NCBI GenBank assembly: GCA_037954665.1
Contig: JBBMOL010000135.1
Span: 5,001-69,000 of the forward strand
Source: Laguncularia racemosa
Taxonomy: Eukaryota > Streptophyta > Magnoliopsida > Myrtales > Combretaceae
DNA length: 64,000 nucleotides
Direction of reading: 5' to 3'
In this document: positions 1 to 10,162 of the stretch, one piece after another
How the letters are laid out: each line of letters begins with the position of its first letter
Numbering within the stretch: position 1 is the first letter of the stretch
Made by a program: the position numbers and the translations under genes
The notes under the pieces: model-generated
What the model saw: only the letters and a program-made list of their open reading frames with translations
Told to the model about the DNA's origin: nothing
Database searches by the model: none

Positions 1-118
1 CCGAAACCCCAAAACCCCTAACCCCAAACTACAAATCCTAAACCCTAAGCCCCAAACCCCAATCCCATAGCCCTAAACCCCAAACCCTAAGCCCCAAACC
101 CCAAACCCTAAACCCTCA
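1..118. repeat. Degenerate telomere-like repeat tract (CCCTAAA/CCCCAAA type)
   Basis: The tract is built of CCCTAAA-, CCCCAAA- and CCCTAAG-like heptamers, several in direct succession near its right end. The C-rich strand is the plus strand, as at a left chromosome arm reading inward. It is too irregular to be a functional telomere and runs directly into the 15-bp minisatellite. An interstitial telomeric or subtelomeric relic is the simplest reading; its left limit is outside the window. Confidence 0.75.
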
Positions 119-3100
119 TCACCATGTATACCATCACTAAAAATGTCATCGTTGTGTTAAAGTATGTCACTGCAATTGTTGTTATCTTTGCTGTAAACAT
201 CATCACCACAAATATCATCATTGCAAATAATGTCATCACAAATATCATCACTGCAAATGTCATCGCCGCAAATGTGGTTGGTGCAAATTTCATCCTTATA
301 GATGTCATTGCTCTAAATATTCTCATCGCAAATATCGTCACTGCAAATGTCTTCTTCATCACTGCAAACTTCGTCACCACAAATACCACCACTACAATTG
401 TCATCACTGGAAAGATTGTCATCGAAAATATCGTCAATGCAAATGTTATCGTTGTGGCAAAGTTTCTCGCCACAAAAGTTATCATCACTGTAAACATCGT
501 CACCACAAATATCATCGCTACAAATGTCATCATCGTCACTATAAACATCCTTGTCACAAATATTGTCATTGTAAATATCTTTGCAATAACTGTTGTCGTC
601 ATGGCAAAGCCTGTCACTATAAATGTCAACACCGTCATCACAAACATTGTCGCTGCAAATGTCATCAACTTTGCCACAAATATTATCGCTGCAAATGTCA
701 TTGCTACACTTATTGTCATTGCAATTGTCCCCATCCTCGCCGCAATTATTGTTGCAGTAATTATTATCACCACAAATTTGCAAGAAATGTCTATGTCATT
801 GCTACAAATATCATCGCCAAAAATGTCGTTACTGCAAATGTGGTTGCCACAAATACCATCATTGCAAATATCATCAATGCAAATGTCATCATCGGCACTA
901 TAAAGATCATCGTCACAAATATCATCGCTAGAAATGTCATCGTTGTAGTAAACTTTGTCATAGCAAATGTTGTCATTGTTGCTGCAAATGTCGTTGTTAC
1001 AATTATTATTGCCATAAATATCATCACTCAAAATGTCCTCATTGTCACTGTAAACATCATCACAACAAATACCGTTACTATTATTGCTACAAATGTCATC
1101 CTCGTGGCAAAGTTTGTTGCTACAGATGTCATTATCATTGATGCAAACATTGTCACCACAAATATCAATGTTGCCAGTGTTGTCATTGTCATTATTGTCA
1201 CTGTAAATGTCCTCATCGCTGCTACAAACATCATTGCCACAAGTATCATCGCTACAAATGTGGTCAACACAAATATTTTTACTGCAAATATTGTCGCCGC
1301 ATATATCATCACTGCAAATGTTGTAGCCATTGCTACAATCATCATCACAGCAAATATCATCTCTACAAATGCCATGATTGTGGCAAAGTTTGCACTACAA
1401 ATGCCGTCATCTTCATTGCAATTATTGTTACTACAAATGTCCTCGTCATTGCTACAAACATCATCACCGCAAATGTCATCTTTGTGGCAACATTTGTTGT
1501 CGAAAATGTCGTCATCGTCATTATAATCAATGTCACCATAAATATCATCACTACAAATGTTGTCATCGTCCCCATAAACAATGTTTCATCACTGTAAATA
1601 TTATAACTGCAAATGTCATCATTGTGGCAAAGGTTTTCGCTACAAATGTTATCATCATCACTACAAACATCATCATTGCAAATATCATTGCTACAAATGT
1701 CGTCGCTCCAACTATTGTCATTACAAATGTGTTCATCATCTATGCAAACATCCTCGCCGCAAATATCATCACTGCAAATGTTGTCACTGCAATTATCGTC
1801 GCTACAAATGTGCTCGTCATCGTTTCAAACGTCGTCGCCACAAATATCATCACTGCAAATGTGGTCATCACAAATATCGGCGCTACAAATATTGCCACTG
1901 CATATATTGTCACTGCAAATGTCGTCATCATCACTGTAACCATCGTCATTGCAAATGTTATTGTTGCAAATGCTATTATCATCTCTAATAACATCAATGC
2001 CATAAATATCGTCATTGAAAATGTTGTCACTACAAATGTCTTCATCATTGTTGCAAACATCATCACCATAAATATCATCACTGCAAATGTCATTGCTGTA
2101 AATGTGATCGGCATAAATATCATCACTGCAAATATCCTTGTCATTTCTGCAAACATCATTGCCATAAATATCATCACTACAAATGTCGTCATTGCAATTA
2201 TTATTGCTATAAATGTGCTCATCGTTGTTGTAAACATTGTCACCACAAATATCTTCGTTGCAATTGTGGTTACCATAAATATTGTCGCCGCTTATATCAT
2301 TAAAGTGAATGTCGTCGCTATAATTGTTGTTGCTGCAAATATCATTACTAAAAATGTCTTCATCGTCACCACAAATATCATCACTACAAATGTGGTCGTC
2401 GTAAACATCTTCGCTGCAAATGTGGTCACCACAAATGTCGTTGCTACAAATGTCATTACAGTAAATATCATCGTTGCAAATGTCCTTGTCATCGCTACAA
2501 ACATCATCGCCTCAAATATCATCGTTACAAATCATGTTGTCATGGTAAAGCTTATCATTGTAAGTGTCATCATCGTCACTGCAAACATCATCGTCGCAAA
2601 TATTATCGCTGCAAATGCTATCGCTACAATTATTGTTGTTACAAATATCATCACCAAAAATCCCTCGTTGTCTCCACAAACATCATCGCTACAAATATCA
2701 TCATTGCAAATGTTGTTGCCACAAATATAGTTGCTACAAATATTGTCGCTGCAAATATTATCACAACAAATGTCGTCGTCATCACTGCAAATGTCATCCT
2801 CATGGCAAAGTTTGTCCCTACAAACATCATAGTCGCCACTGCAAACATCATCGTCACAAATATCATTACTACAAATGTTGTCACTACTAATATTCTCACT
2901 ATAAATATAATTGCTGTAAATGTTGTCACAACAAATGTGATCAATGCAAATATTGTCGCTACAGATGTCGTCACTATAAATATTATTATCGCTAATATTG
3001 TTGCTGCAAATGTTCTCATTGTCTCTATAAACATCATCACCGAAAATATCATCGTTGCAACTTTCATCATCATGGTAAAGATTTTCACTACAAATGTCAT

Positions 3101-3628
3101 CGTCATTGCTGCAAACATCATCATCGTAAATATCATCATTACAAATGTCGTCGCTGTAAATATTGTTGCTACAAATGACCTCACCACAAATATCATTGCT
3201 ACAAATGTGGTCACCCCGAATATTGTCACTACAAATATTATCTCCATAATTATCATCGCTGCAAATGTCGATGTCATCGCTGTAAACATCATCGCTACAA
3301 ATATCATTACTGTAAATGTCATCATCGTGGCAAATTATGTCACTGCATATGTCGTCATTGTCATTGCAAAGATTGTCGCCGCAAACATCATTGTTACAAA
3401 TGTCACCATCACAATTATTGTCGCTACAAATGTCCTCATCATCGCCGCAAATATCAATGCTGAAAATATTGTCACCATCAATGTCATCGTTACAAATGTC
3501 ATTACTACAAATATTGTTACTGCAATTATCATTGCTGCAAATGTCCTCATCATTCCAAACATCATTGTTGAAAATGTCATCATTGTAGCAAAGTTTGTTG
3601 TTGCAAATGTCATTATCATCACTGTAAA
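119..3628. repeat. Minisatellite array, block 1 (15-bp unit)
   Basis: Tandem copies of a roughly 15-bp unit, RTYRTYRYYRCAAAT on the plus strand, are mixed with 18- and 21-bp variants. One recurring longer variant contains GTGGCAAAGTTT (for example 453-464 and 1104-1115). Units differ mainly by C/T and A/G transitions, so no two neighbours are alike. Open frames of up to about 450 codons exist on both strands, but frame is lost several times and no splice, promoter or codon signal supports a gene. The block ends at the TAACG target site of the gypsy element. Confidence 0.93.
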
Positions 3629-3633
3629 TAACG
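3629..3633. repeat. Target-site duplication TAACG (left) of the Ty3/gypsy element
   Basis: TAACG lies directly left of the 5' LTR and is repeated at 10158-10162 directly right of the 3' LTR. Joining the flanks across the element restores continuous 15-bp array sequence, which confirms insertion into a pre-existing array. Confidence 0.88.
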
Positions 3634-4299
3634 TAATGAGGATCAATTGGCATAAAAAAGGAAGGAACTAAAATCCCAGTATCCATTACATGGTATTGGA
3701 GGCCCGATGACCCGAGCTAGAGCTAAGAGGATGAACGAAGCTCTACAAGGATTAGTCATGAACTTACAAGCCAAGGAGTTAAGCTACACTAAAGGAGAAC
3801 TAATATGTGTTAACTTGATTCACGTGACCATAGAAGGATGTAATAATTTAGAGGCATTAGAATAATTTTATTTAACCAATAAACTAGAAGCACATTCGGT
3901 TTATTTTAGTTTTATTTATTGGTTTGTAACTTATGTTATTTAGTTGCCTACTCGGTTACAAGTGGATAAGGATAGATTAGGCAACTTAGGGTTTTTCCAT
4001 ATTGTTATTCGTATGCTATATAAGCCATGCAAGGGGAGCTGGCCAAAAACAATTATCATTGAATTGAAAACATAATTTCATGAGATTACGAAAACCCCCT
4101 TTCTGTTCTTTTGTAAAAGAACTCTTCCATGGGAATTCTTAACCGAATTGCTTGGAATCCCTTTTCATAACTTAGGTTTCAGTCAACATGTGTGATTGGG
4201 GTCTAGTTACGCAATACTTGTTTGAGACGGTCCTCGGGGTAATAGATTCAAATAATGTCGTCAAGGTTCTAGGTTTAATATCTAGGGTTTCACGCATCA
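3634..4299 (+). repeat. 5' LTR of the Ty3/gypsy element
   Basis: This LTR aligns along its length with 9490-10157. It ends in CATCA, and its start TAATG is a one-base variant of the expected inverted end TGATG. A TATA-like TATATAAG lies at 4017-4024. The primer-binding site begins two bases after its end. Confidence 0.92.
4017..4024 (+). promoter_or_regulatory. TATA-box-like element in the 5' LTR
   Basis: TATATAAG is present here and in the matching place of the 3' LTR (9873-9880). Conservation in both LTRs fits the core promoter of the element. Activity is not implied. Confidence 0.55.
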
Positions 4300-4301
4300 T
4301 T

Positions 4302-4313
4302 TGGTATCAGAGC
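4302..4313 (+). other. Primer-binding site for initiator tRNA-Met
   Basis: TGGTATCAGAGC is the standard plant retrotransposon site complementary to the 3' end of initiator tRNA-Met. It follows the 5' LTR after a two-base gap and fixes the element as plus-strand. Confidence 0.92.
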
Positions 4314-5049
4314 CAAGTTTCTTAAATCAAGTAAATTCTATCCCTTTTTCTTTATTCGTTTGTTGTTATTTTCCATACTCATATTTGGAAATTCGTATAT
4401 AAAAAAAAATCTTATTCGGTCACTAAATCCCTTGGAGACCGACGGCAACTAGGTTTTAGTTAGGCTTTAAACATTCAATTGTTGTTCAATTCATTGTTCA
4501 TATTGAAAGGCATGTGTACAAAAAAAGAAAAAAGAAATTCAATTCGGTTGCCAAAAAAAAAAATCAAGAACCGAAATCTTTCAAAAGAAAAAAATTCTAG
4601 TTTTGGCAAGTTACAATTCAATTGCCAAATTCACTTTCCAATTCCAACCGCAACTTGTATCTCGTCTTTATAAATCTTGTATCCGAAATTATATTCCATA
4701 ATTTTTGTAAATTCGGTTCAAATTTGTCTATCCATTGAATTACTTGTTAAGGAAATGTCTTGACTTGTTTCAAAGTTAGTAGTAAGAGATTGCTCATATC
4801 TATTAGAATTCTCATTACACCGTGACTTATAATCAACTAGTGATCATTAGTGTGACTTGGTGATTTGTGTTGAGTAGTTCCAATCTGAGTTCCTAGCAAA
4901 AGATTATAAAAGCGAGTGGTGTGGACATAATTGAGAGAGAGATACGTGAGTGGATTGTGAGAGTAATACTACTTGAGTGCAATACACGAGTGAATTGTGA
5001 GGAACATATTTATTACTTGTGATATTAATTTCTTGTTAAGTATAGAATT
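4314..5049 (+). other. Untranslated leader of the Ty3/gypsy element
   Basis: This AT-rich stretch between primer-binding site and gag start has A-runs around 4400-4560. I see no convincing coding sequence; a 64-codon open frame at 4479-4673 is lysine- and asparagine-rich low complexity and was not accepted. Confidence 0.6.
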
Positions 5050-6230
5050 ATGTCAGGATACACGAATGGAGGTGAAAATAGGGTGCTGTTTAAGGAGTTG
5101 ATTGGGAAGATGAAGAGAATCTTAACGAGTGAACTTGAGCAGATCCATGAAATAATGGATAGGATGGAGAGAAGTAAGGAACCATCTAGCAATACCACTA
5201 TCAGGCGAGGAGTAGGTAGACCAAATAAAGGAGTTAAGATAGAAGAAGGTGAGGAGTTTGATTTTGGAGATTATTAACACGTTAGGGACAGAGGAAGTAC
5301 CTAGAGGCATTATAGTAATCTGGGGAATATTAAGTTGAAAATCCCAACATTTCAGGGAAAGAATGATCCAAAGTTATATTTAGAGTGGGAGAGGAAGATG
5401 GATTATGTGTTTGAATGCCATAACTACACTGAGGAGAAAAAGATAAAACTGACTGCAGTAGAGTTTTCAGATTACGCTAGTGTATGGTGAGATCAGTTAG
5501 TGCGTAATAAACGTAGGTATGGAGAGAGACCTATTAGCACTTGGGATGAGATGAAAACCATAATGCAAAAACGGTTTATTCCTAGTCACTACTACAGGGA
5601 CTTACTTAGGAAAGTCCAGGACTTGACACAAGGAACCAAAAGTGTAGAGGATTATTATAAGGAGTTGGAGATAACCTTAATTAGGGCTAGAGTTGAGGAG
5701 GATGATAAGGCTACTATGGCTAGATTCATTAATGGGTTGAATAGGGAAATAGCTAATGTAGTGGATCTACACAATTATTTGGATATGGAAGAACTACTGC
5801 ACAGAGCCATTAAAGTAGAGCGGCAATTAAAATATAGGAGTGAGTAGAGGACTAGTTCAACTTCTAAATCTCCATGGAAGTTTACTTGGAAGAGGAACTC
5901 CACCGATTCAAAGCCTAAGGAGGATGTGAAGGCTAAGAATCTAGTTGCTGCACCTAAGGGAAAAACTGACACTAAACCCCCTTCCAAGACTAGAGATATT
6001 AAGTGTTTTAGGTGTCAAGGGTTTGGACACATTGCATCCCAATGTCCAAATCAGAAAGCCATGATTATCAGTGACAATGGAGATGTAGAGAGTGTGAGCT
6101 CTGAGGAGGAGGAGGAGTCACCATTGCAAGAGTATGAGGATGTTGACTTAAACAGACCCATGAGTAGCGAGTTGTATGTCACGAGGAGAGTACTTAGTGT
6201 ACAACCCCAGGAGGATGGTGAGGGGATCTA
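5050..6230 (+). pseudogene. gag pseudogene of the Ty3/gypsy element
   Basis: Gag forms the nucleocapsid-like particle that packages element RNA. The reading starts at the ATG at 5050 (MSGYTNGG). The retrotransposon gag domain lies at about 5330-5850, including a WDEMKTIMQKRFIP-type segment. A CCHC zinc knuckle, CFRCQGFGHIASQC, lies at about 6004-6045, followed by an acidic tail. Stops break it near 5275, 5488 (a TGA at a typical Trp position) and 5845. Protease follows at once, as in a single gag-pol polyprotein. Family assignment is firm; function is lost. Confidence 0.9.
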
Positions 6231-6252
6231 GCGTAAACATATTTTTCATACA

Positions 6253-6606
6253 CAATGTCATGTGGAGGGTAGAGTTTATAGCTTAATAATCGATAGTAGC
6301 AGCTACACTAATGTTGCTAGCACCTTGTTAGTAGAAAAGATGCAGTTGAAAGCTATAAAACATTCAAGACCATATCAATTACAGCAGTTAAATGAATGTA
6401 GGGAGGTTAAGGTGGCCAAGCAAGTTCTTATAGCCTTTTCCATAAGAAGCTACAAGGACGAAGTTATGTGTGACATGGTACCTATGCAAGCTAGCCACAT
6501 ACTGTTAGGGCGACCCTGGCAATTCGACAAGAAGATTACATATGACGAGTACAAGAATCAGTATTCCTTTGTATTAAACAAAAGGAAAGTGGTTCTCACG
6601 CCATAG
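6253..6606 (+). pseudogene. Retroviral-type aspartic protease remnant
   Basis: The stretch GRVYSLIIDSSSYTNVAS matches the active-site loop of retropepsin-like proteases. The usual D-S/T-G triad is changed to D-S-S, which should weaken or abolish catalysis. Further on, HILLGRPW matches the conserved ILLGRPW strand that follows in plant gypsy proteases. The piece ends at a stop at 6604-6606. In an active element this domain would cut the gag-pol polyprotein. Confidence 0.85.
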
Positions 6607-6949
6607 AAACCATGGGAAGCTAGCGAGAATTAGATGCGGATCGCAAAGGAGTTTAAAGAAAAACACTTGAGTACACGAGAGAAAAGTGAAAAGCAAACAC
6701 TGGTGAGCAAAGAGGGAAAAGACACTCAAGCACATAGAGTAAAGAGTCTGGCGAGAAAGAGTGAGGTTAAGAGTGCAATGCTGGCCAAACAACAGTTACT
6801 TGTACTTATGTATAAAGATTTATATTTTTCTAATACTTACCTTAACTCTACTGTGCCTAGTGTTGTTGTGTCTTTATTGTAGGAATTCAAGGACTTGTTC
6901 CTTGAAGAAGTGCCACAGGGACTACCCCCTCTACGAAGGATAGAACACT
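6607..6949 (+). other. Protease to reverse transcriptase linker, broken
   Basis: A lysine- and glutamate-rich connector (EKHLSTREKSEKQ) and then an EFKDLFLEEVPQGLPP stretch mark the normal lead-in to gypsy reverse transcriptase. Stops lie near 6604, 6631 and 6880. No separate gene is supported. Confidence 0.6.
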
Positions 6950-7685
6950 AGATTGATTTCATGCCAAGCGCTTCCATTCTAAATAGGCTAGCATATAGAA
7001 CCAATCCTCAGGAGGCCAAGGAAATTCAAAGACAAGTGGATGGGCTGATGGAGAAAGGATTCGTACGAGAGAGTTTGAGCCCATGCTCAGTTCCAATGAT
7101 ACTAGTCCCTAAGAAGGATGAGACGTAGTGCATGTGCGTGGATTGCAAGGCGATCAACAAAATTATAGTTAAGTACAGACATCCTATTCCTGGATTAGAT
7201 GACATACTTGATAAGTTGCATGGTGCATGTTTATTTTCTAAAATTGACCTTAAAAATGGATATTACCAAATTCGTATAAAAGAAGGTGATGAGTGGAAAA
7301 CTGCTTTTAAAACCAAACATGGATTATATGAATGAATGGTAATGTCTTTTGGGTTGACAAATGCACCTAGTACTTTCATAAGATTAATTAATCATGTTTT
7401 ACATTAATTCTTAGGAAAATTTGTTGTCGTCTATTTTGATAATATCCTGATTTATAGCAAAACATTGGATGATCATGTACAACATTTGCAAAGTGTTTTT
7501 AATGTTTTAAGGGAAAACAAATTGTATGACAACTTGAAGAAGTGCACGTTTTGTATGGAGTCTATGGTTTTTCTTAGTTTTATTGTAGGTGCAGATGAAA
7601 TAGTTGTAGATGAGGAGAAGGTGAAGGCAATTCAAGATTGGCCAACACCAAAAACGCCAATGATGTCAGGAGCTTCCACGGTCTA
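6950..7685 (+). pseudogene. Reverse transcriptase remnant (Ty3/gypsy)
   Basis: Reverse transcriptase would copy element RNA into DNA. Recognisable motifs in order are MEKGFVRESLSPCSVP, the first catalytic block FSKIDLKNGYYQIR (about 7235-7275), FGLTNAPSTF, and the YxDD box. That box reads YFDN at 7432-7443, so the second catalytic Asp is Asn. In-frame stops occur near 7126, 7333 (TGA at the usual Trp of LYEW) and 7405. A frameshift near 7665 moves the downstream SFHGLAN segment to another frame. The remnant is certain; activity is excluded. Confidence 0.92.
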
Positions 7686-8210
7686 GCCAACTTTCACAGA
7701 CAATTTGTGAGAGATTTTATCTCCATTGCTACTCCACTAAATGATCTTATGAAGAAGAATGCCGAATTCAGATGGACCGAAACACATAAGTAGGCATTCC
7801 AAACTTTGAAAGGTAAGTTAACTAACGCTCCTTTGTTAGTATTACCTAATTTTGATAAAGTTTTTATGATCAAATGTGATGCTTCCGAAAAGGTTATTAG
7901 TGGTGTGTTAATGCAAGATTCCAAACCAATAGCCTACTTTAGTGAGTAACTCCACGAAGCTACTCTGAACTATCCAATGTATGACAAGGAGTTACATGCC
8001 CTGATGAGGACGTTGTAGATGTGGCAGCATTATCTATGGCCCAAGGAGTTCATCATCCATTCTGATCATGAGAACTTGAAGTACCTGAAGATGTAGGGAA
8101 AGCTAAACAAGAGGTATGCCAAATGGTTGGAGTTTATTGAAACCTTTCCATGCGTCATCAAATATAAGTAGAGCAAGGAAAATGTAGTGGCCGATGCCCT
8201 ATCTAGGAGA
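7686..8210 (+). pseudogene. RNase H domain remnant
   Basis: The run from FMIKCDASEK through GVLMQDSKPIAYFSE and MYDKELHAL to IIHSDHENLKYLK is the RNase H block that follows gypsy reverse transcriptase. It would degrade RNA in RNA:DNA hybrids. At least four stops (near 7792, 7949, 8018 and 8095) interrupt it. It ends with the conserved ADALSRR segment at about 8190. Confidence 0.88.
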
Positions 8211-9271
8211 TATTCTCTGTTAACCTCTTTACATACTAAGCTGCTTGGGTTTGAAAGTATGAAAGATTTATATGGACATGATGTTAACTTTAGTCAGATT
8301 TGGGCTGCTTGTTCTGAAAGTGGGTATGCGAACTACTATAGGCATGAGGGATATTTATTTAAGAAAGATAGGTTGTGTGTGCCTAAGAGTTCCATATGAG
8401 AGTTGTTGTTGAGGGAGACACATGGGGGCGGTCTCATGGGACATTTTGGTGTGAAGAAAACTTTGGATATTTTGCATAAATACTTTTATTGGCCTAAGAT
8501 GAGACATGATGTGCAAATTGTGTGTGACAAATGCATTGCATGTAAAAAGGCTAAATCTAAAGTCATGCCCTATGGGGAGTATCTCCCATTACTTGTGCCC
8601 GGTCAGCCTTAGATTGACATTTCCATAGATTTCATATTAGTTTTACCTAAGTCCTATAATGGCAAAGATAGCATATTTGTTGTCATCGATAGGTTTAGTA
8701 AAATGACTCATTTTATTGCCTGTTCTAAAACAAATGATGCACAACATATAGCTGATTTATTCTTTGTGAGATCGTTCGATTACATAGTTTACCCAACTCT
8801 ATCGTGAGTGATAGAGATGTGAAATTTTTTAGCCACTTTTAGCACACTTTATGGAATAGGCTAAGCACTAAACTACTGTTTTCCACTGTGGCAAATCCCC
8901 AAATGGATGGGCAAACAGAAGTGGTTAACAAGACACTTTCTACATTGCTGCATAATGTGCTTGATAAAAATTTAATGCAATGGGAAACATGTTTACCTCA
9001 TGTAAAGTTTGCATATAATAGGACTATACATTCTACTACATCTTACTCTCTATTTGAGGTTGTGTATGGTTTTAATCCCTTAACACCATTGGATATATTA
9101 ACTTTACCTACTAATGAGTTTATTAATCTTGATGGCATAAAGAAGGTAGAATTTGTTAGGGATTTACATACTCAGGTATGGGCTAACATTGAAAAGAAAA
9201 ATGAACATTACGGCTGTCAAGCCAATAAAGGACGCATCAAAGTCGTATTCCATCCAAGTGATTGGGTTTAG
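8211..9271 (+). pseudogene. Integrase remnant: zinc-binding and catalytic core
   Basis: The HHCC zinc-binding region is clear at about 8415-8560 (THGGGLMGHFGVKKTL, then CDKCIACKKAK). The core follows: SIDFILVLPKS and VVIDRFSKMTHF, then a damaged middle, then NPQMDGQTEVVNKTL and FAYNRTIHSTT. Stops near 8398 and 8610 and frame changes around 8780-8890 remove part of the DDE core. An intact copy would insert the cDNA into the genome. Confidence 0.88.
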
Positions 9272-9484
9272 GTGTACTTAAGGAAGGAACAATTTGTTGA
9301 ACAACAAAAATCTAAGTTGCATCCAAGAGGCAATGGACCTTTCCAAGTGATGGAGTGTATAAATGACAACGCCTACAAGATAAACCTACCAAGCCACTAT
9401 GATAATGTAAGTGCTACCTTTAACGTTTTTTATCTTACTCCTTATGATGCAAGTGATTCGATGACGAATCTTTTCGAGGAATGA
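9230..9484 (+). pseudogene. Integrase C-terminal domain remnant
   Basis: After FHPSDWV the frame meets a stop at 9269-9271 and then continues with KLHPRGNGPFQVME and a FNVFYLTPYD segment. These match the GPF/Y-type C-terminus of gypsy integrases. I see no chromodomain before the stop at 9482-9484. The polypurine tract begins within the last codons. Confidence 0.85.
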
Positions 9485-9489
9485 GGGAA
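9475..9489 (+). other. Polypurine tract of the Ty3/gypsy element
   Basis: The purine-rich run CGAGGAATGAGGGAA directly precedes the 3' LTR, the expected priming site for plus-strand DNA synthesis. Confidence 0.75.
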
Positions 9490-10157
9490 TTATGAGGATC
9501 AGCTAGCACCAAAAAGGAAGGAACTAAAATCCCAGGATCCATTACATGGTATTGGAAGCCCGATGACCCGAGCTAGAGCTAAGAGGATGAACGAAGATCT
9601 ACAAGGATTAGTCATGGACTTACAAGCCAAGGAGTCAAGCTACACTAAAGGAGAACCAACATGTGTTAACTTGATTCATGTAACCATAGAATGATGTAAT
9701 AATTTAAAGGCATTAGAATAATTTTATTGAACCGATAAACTAGAAGCACATTCGATTTATTTTAGTTTTATTTGTTGGTTTGTAACTTATGTTATTTAGT
9801 TACCTACTTGATTATAGGTGGATAAGGATAGATTAGGCAACTTAAGGTTTTTCCATATTATTATTTGTATGCTATATAAGCCGTGTAAGGGAAGCCGGCC
9901 AAAAACAATTATCATTGAATTGAAAACACAATTTCGTGAGATTATGAAAAACCTCTTTTTGTTCTTTTGCAAAAGAACTCTTCTATAGGAATTCTTAACC
10001 GAATTGCTTGGAATCCCTTTTGATAACTTAGGTTTCAATCAACATATGTGATTGGGGTCTAGTTACACAATACTTGTTCGAGATAGTCATCGAGGTAATC
10101 AATTCAAATAACATCGTCAGGGTTCTAGGTTTAATATACCTAGGGTTTCACGCATCA
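9490..10157 (+). repeat. 3' LTR of the Ty3/gypsy element
   Basis: This LTR aligns throughout with 3634-4299 and ends in the same CACGCATCA. Its first bases TTATG differ by one base both from the 5' copy and from the expected TGATG. A TATATAAG box is at 9873-9880. It is followed by the second TAACG at 10158-10162. Confidence 0.92.
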
Positions 10158-10162
10158 TAACG
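10158..10162. repeat. Target-site duplication TAACG (right)
   Basis: Identical to 3629-3633. The minisatellite resumes immediately afterwards. Confidence 0.88.

Larger units (their letters stand above)
3634..10157 (+). mobile_element. Complete but decayed Ty3/gypsy LTR retrotransposon
   Basis: The element is about 6.5 kb: 5' LTR, tRNA-Met primer-binding site, gag, protease, reverse transcriptase, RNase H, integrase, polypurine tract and 3' LTR, in the Ty3/gypsy order. A perfect 5-bp duplication, TAACG, flanks it. The coding region is interrupted by many stops and at least one frameshift. Several stops sit where a conserved Trp or Gln codon is expected, which suggests cytosine deamination. 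The LTRs differ by scattered substitutions and small indels, so the insertion is not recent. It cannot encode its own machinery today. Confidence 0.95.

Noticed and set aside
4479..4673. 64-codon open frame in the gypsy leader
   Set aside because: Lysine- and asparagine-rich low complexity from A-runs, located between primer-binding site and gag, with no recognisable domain.
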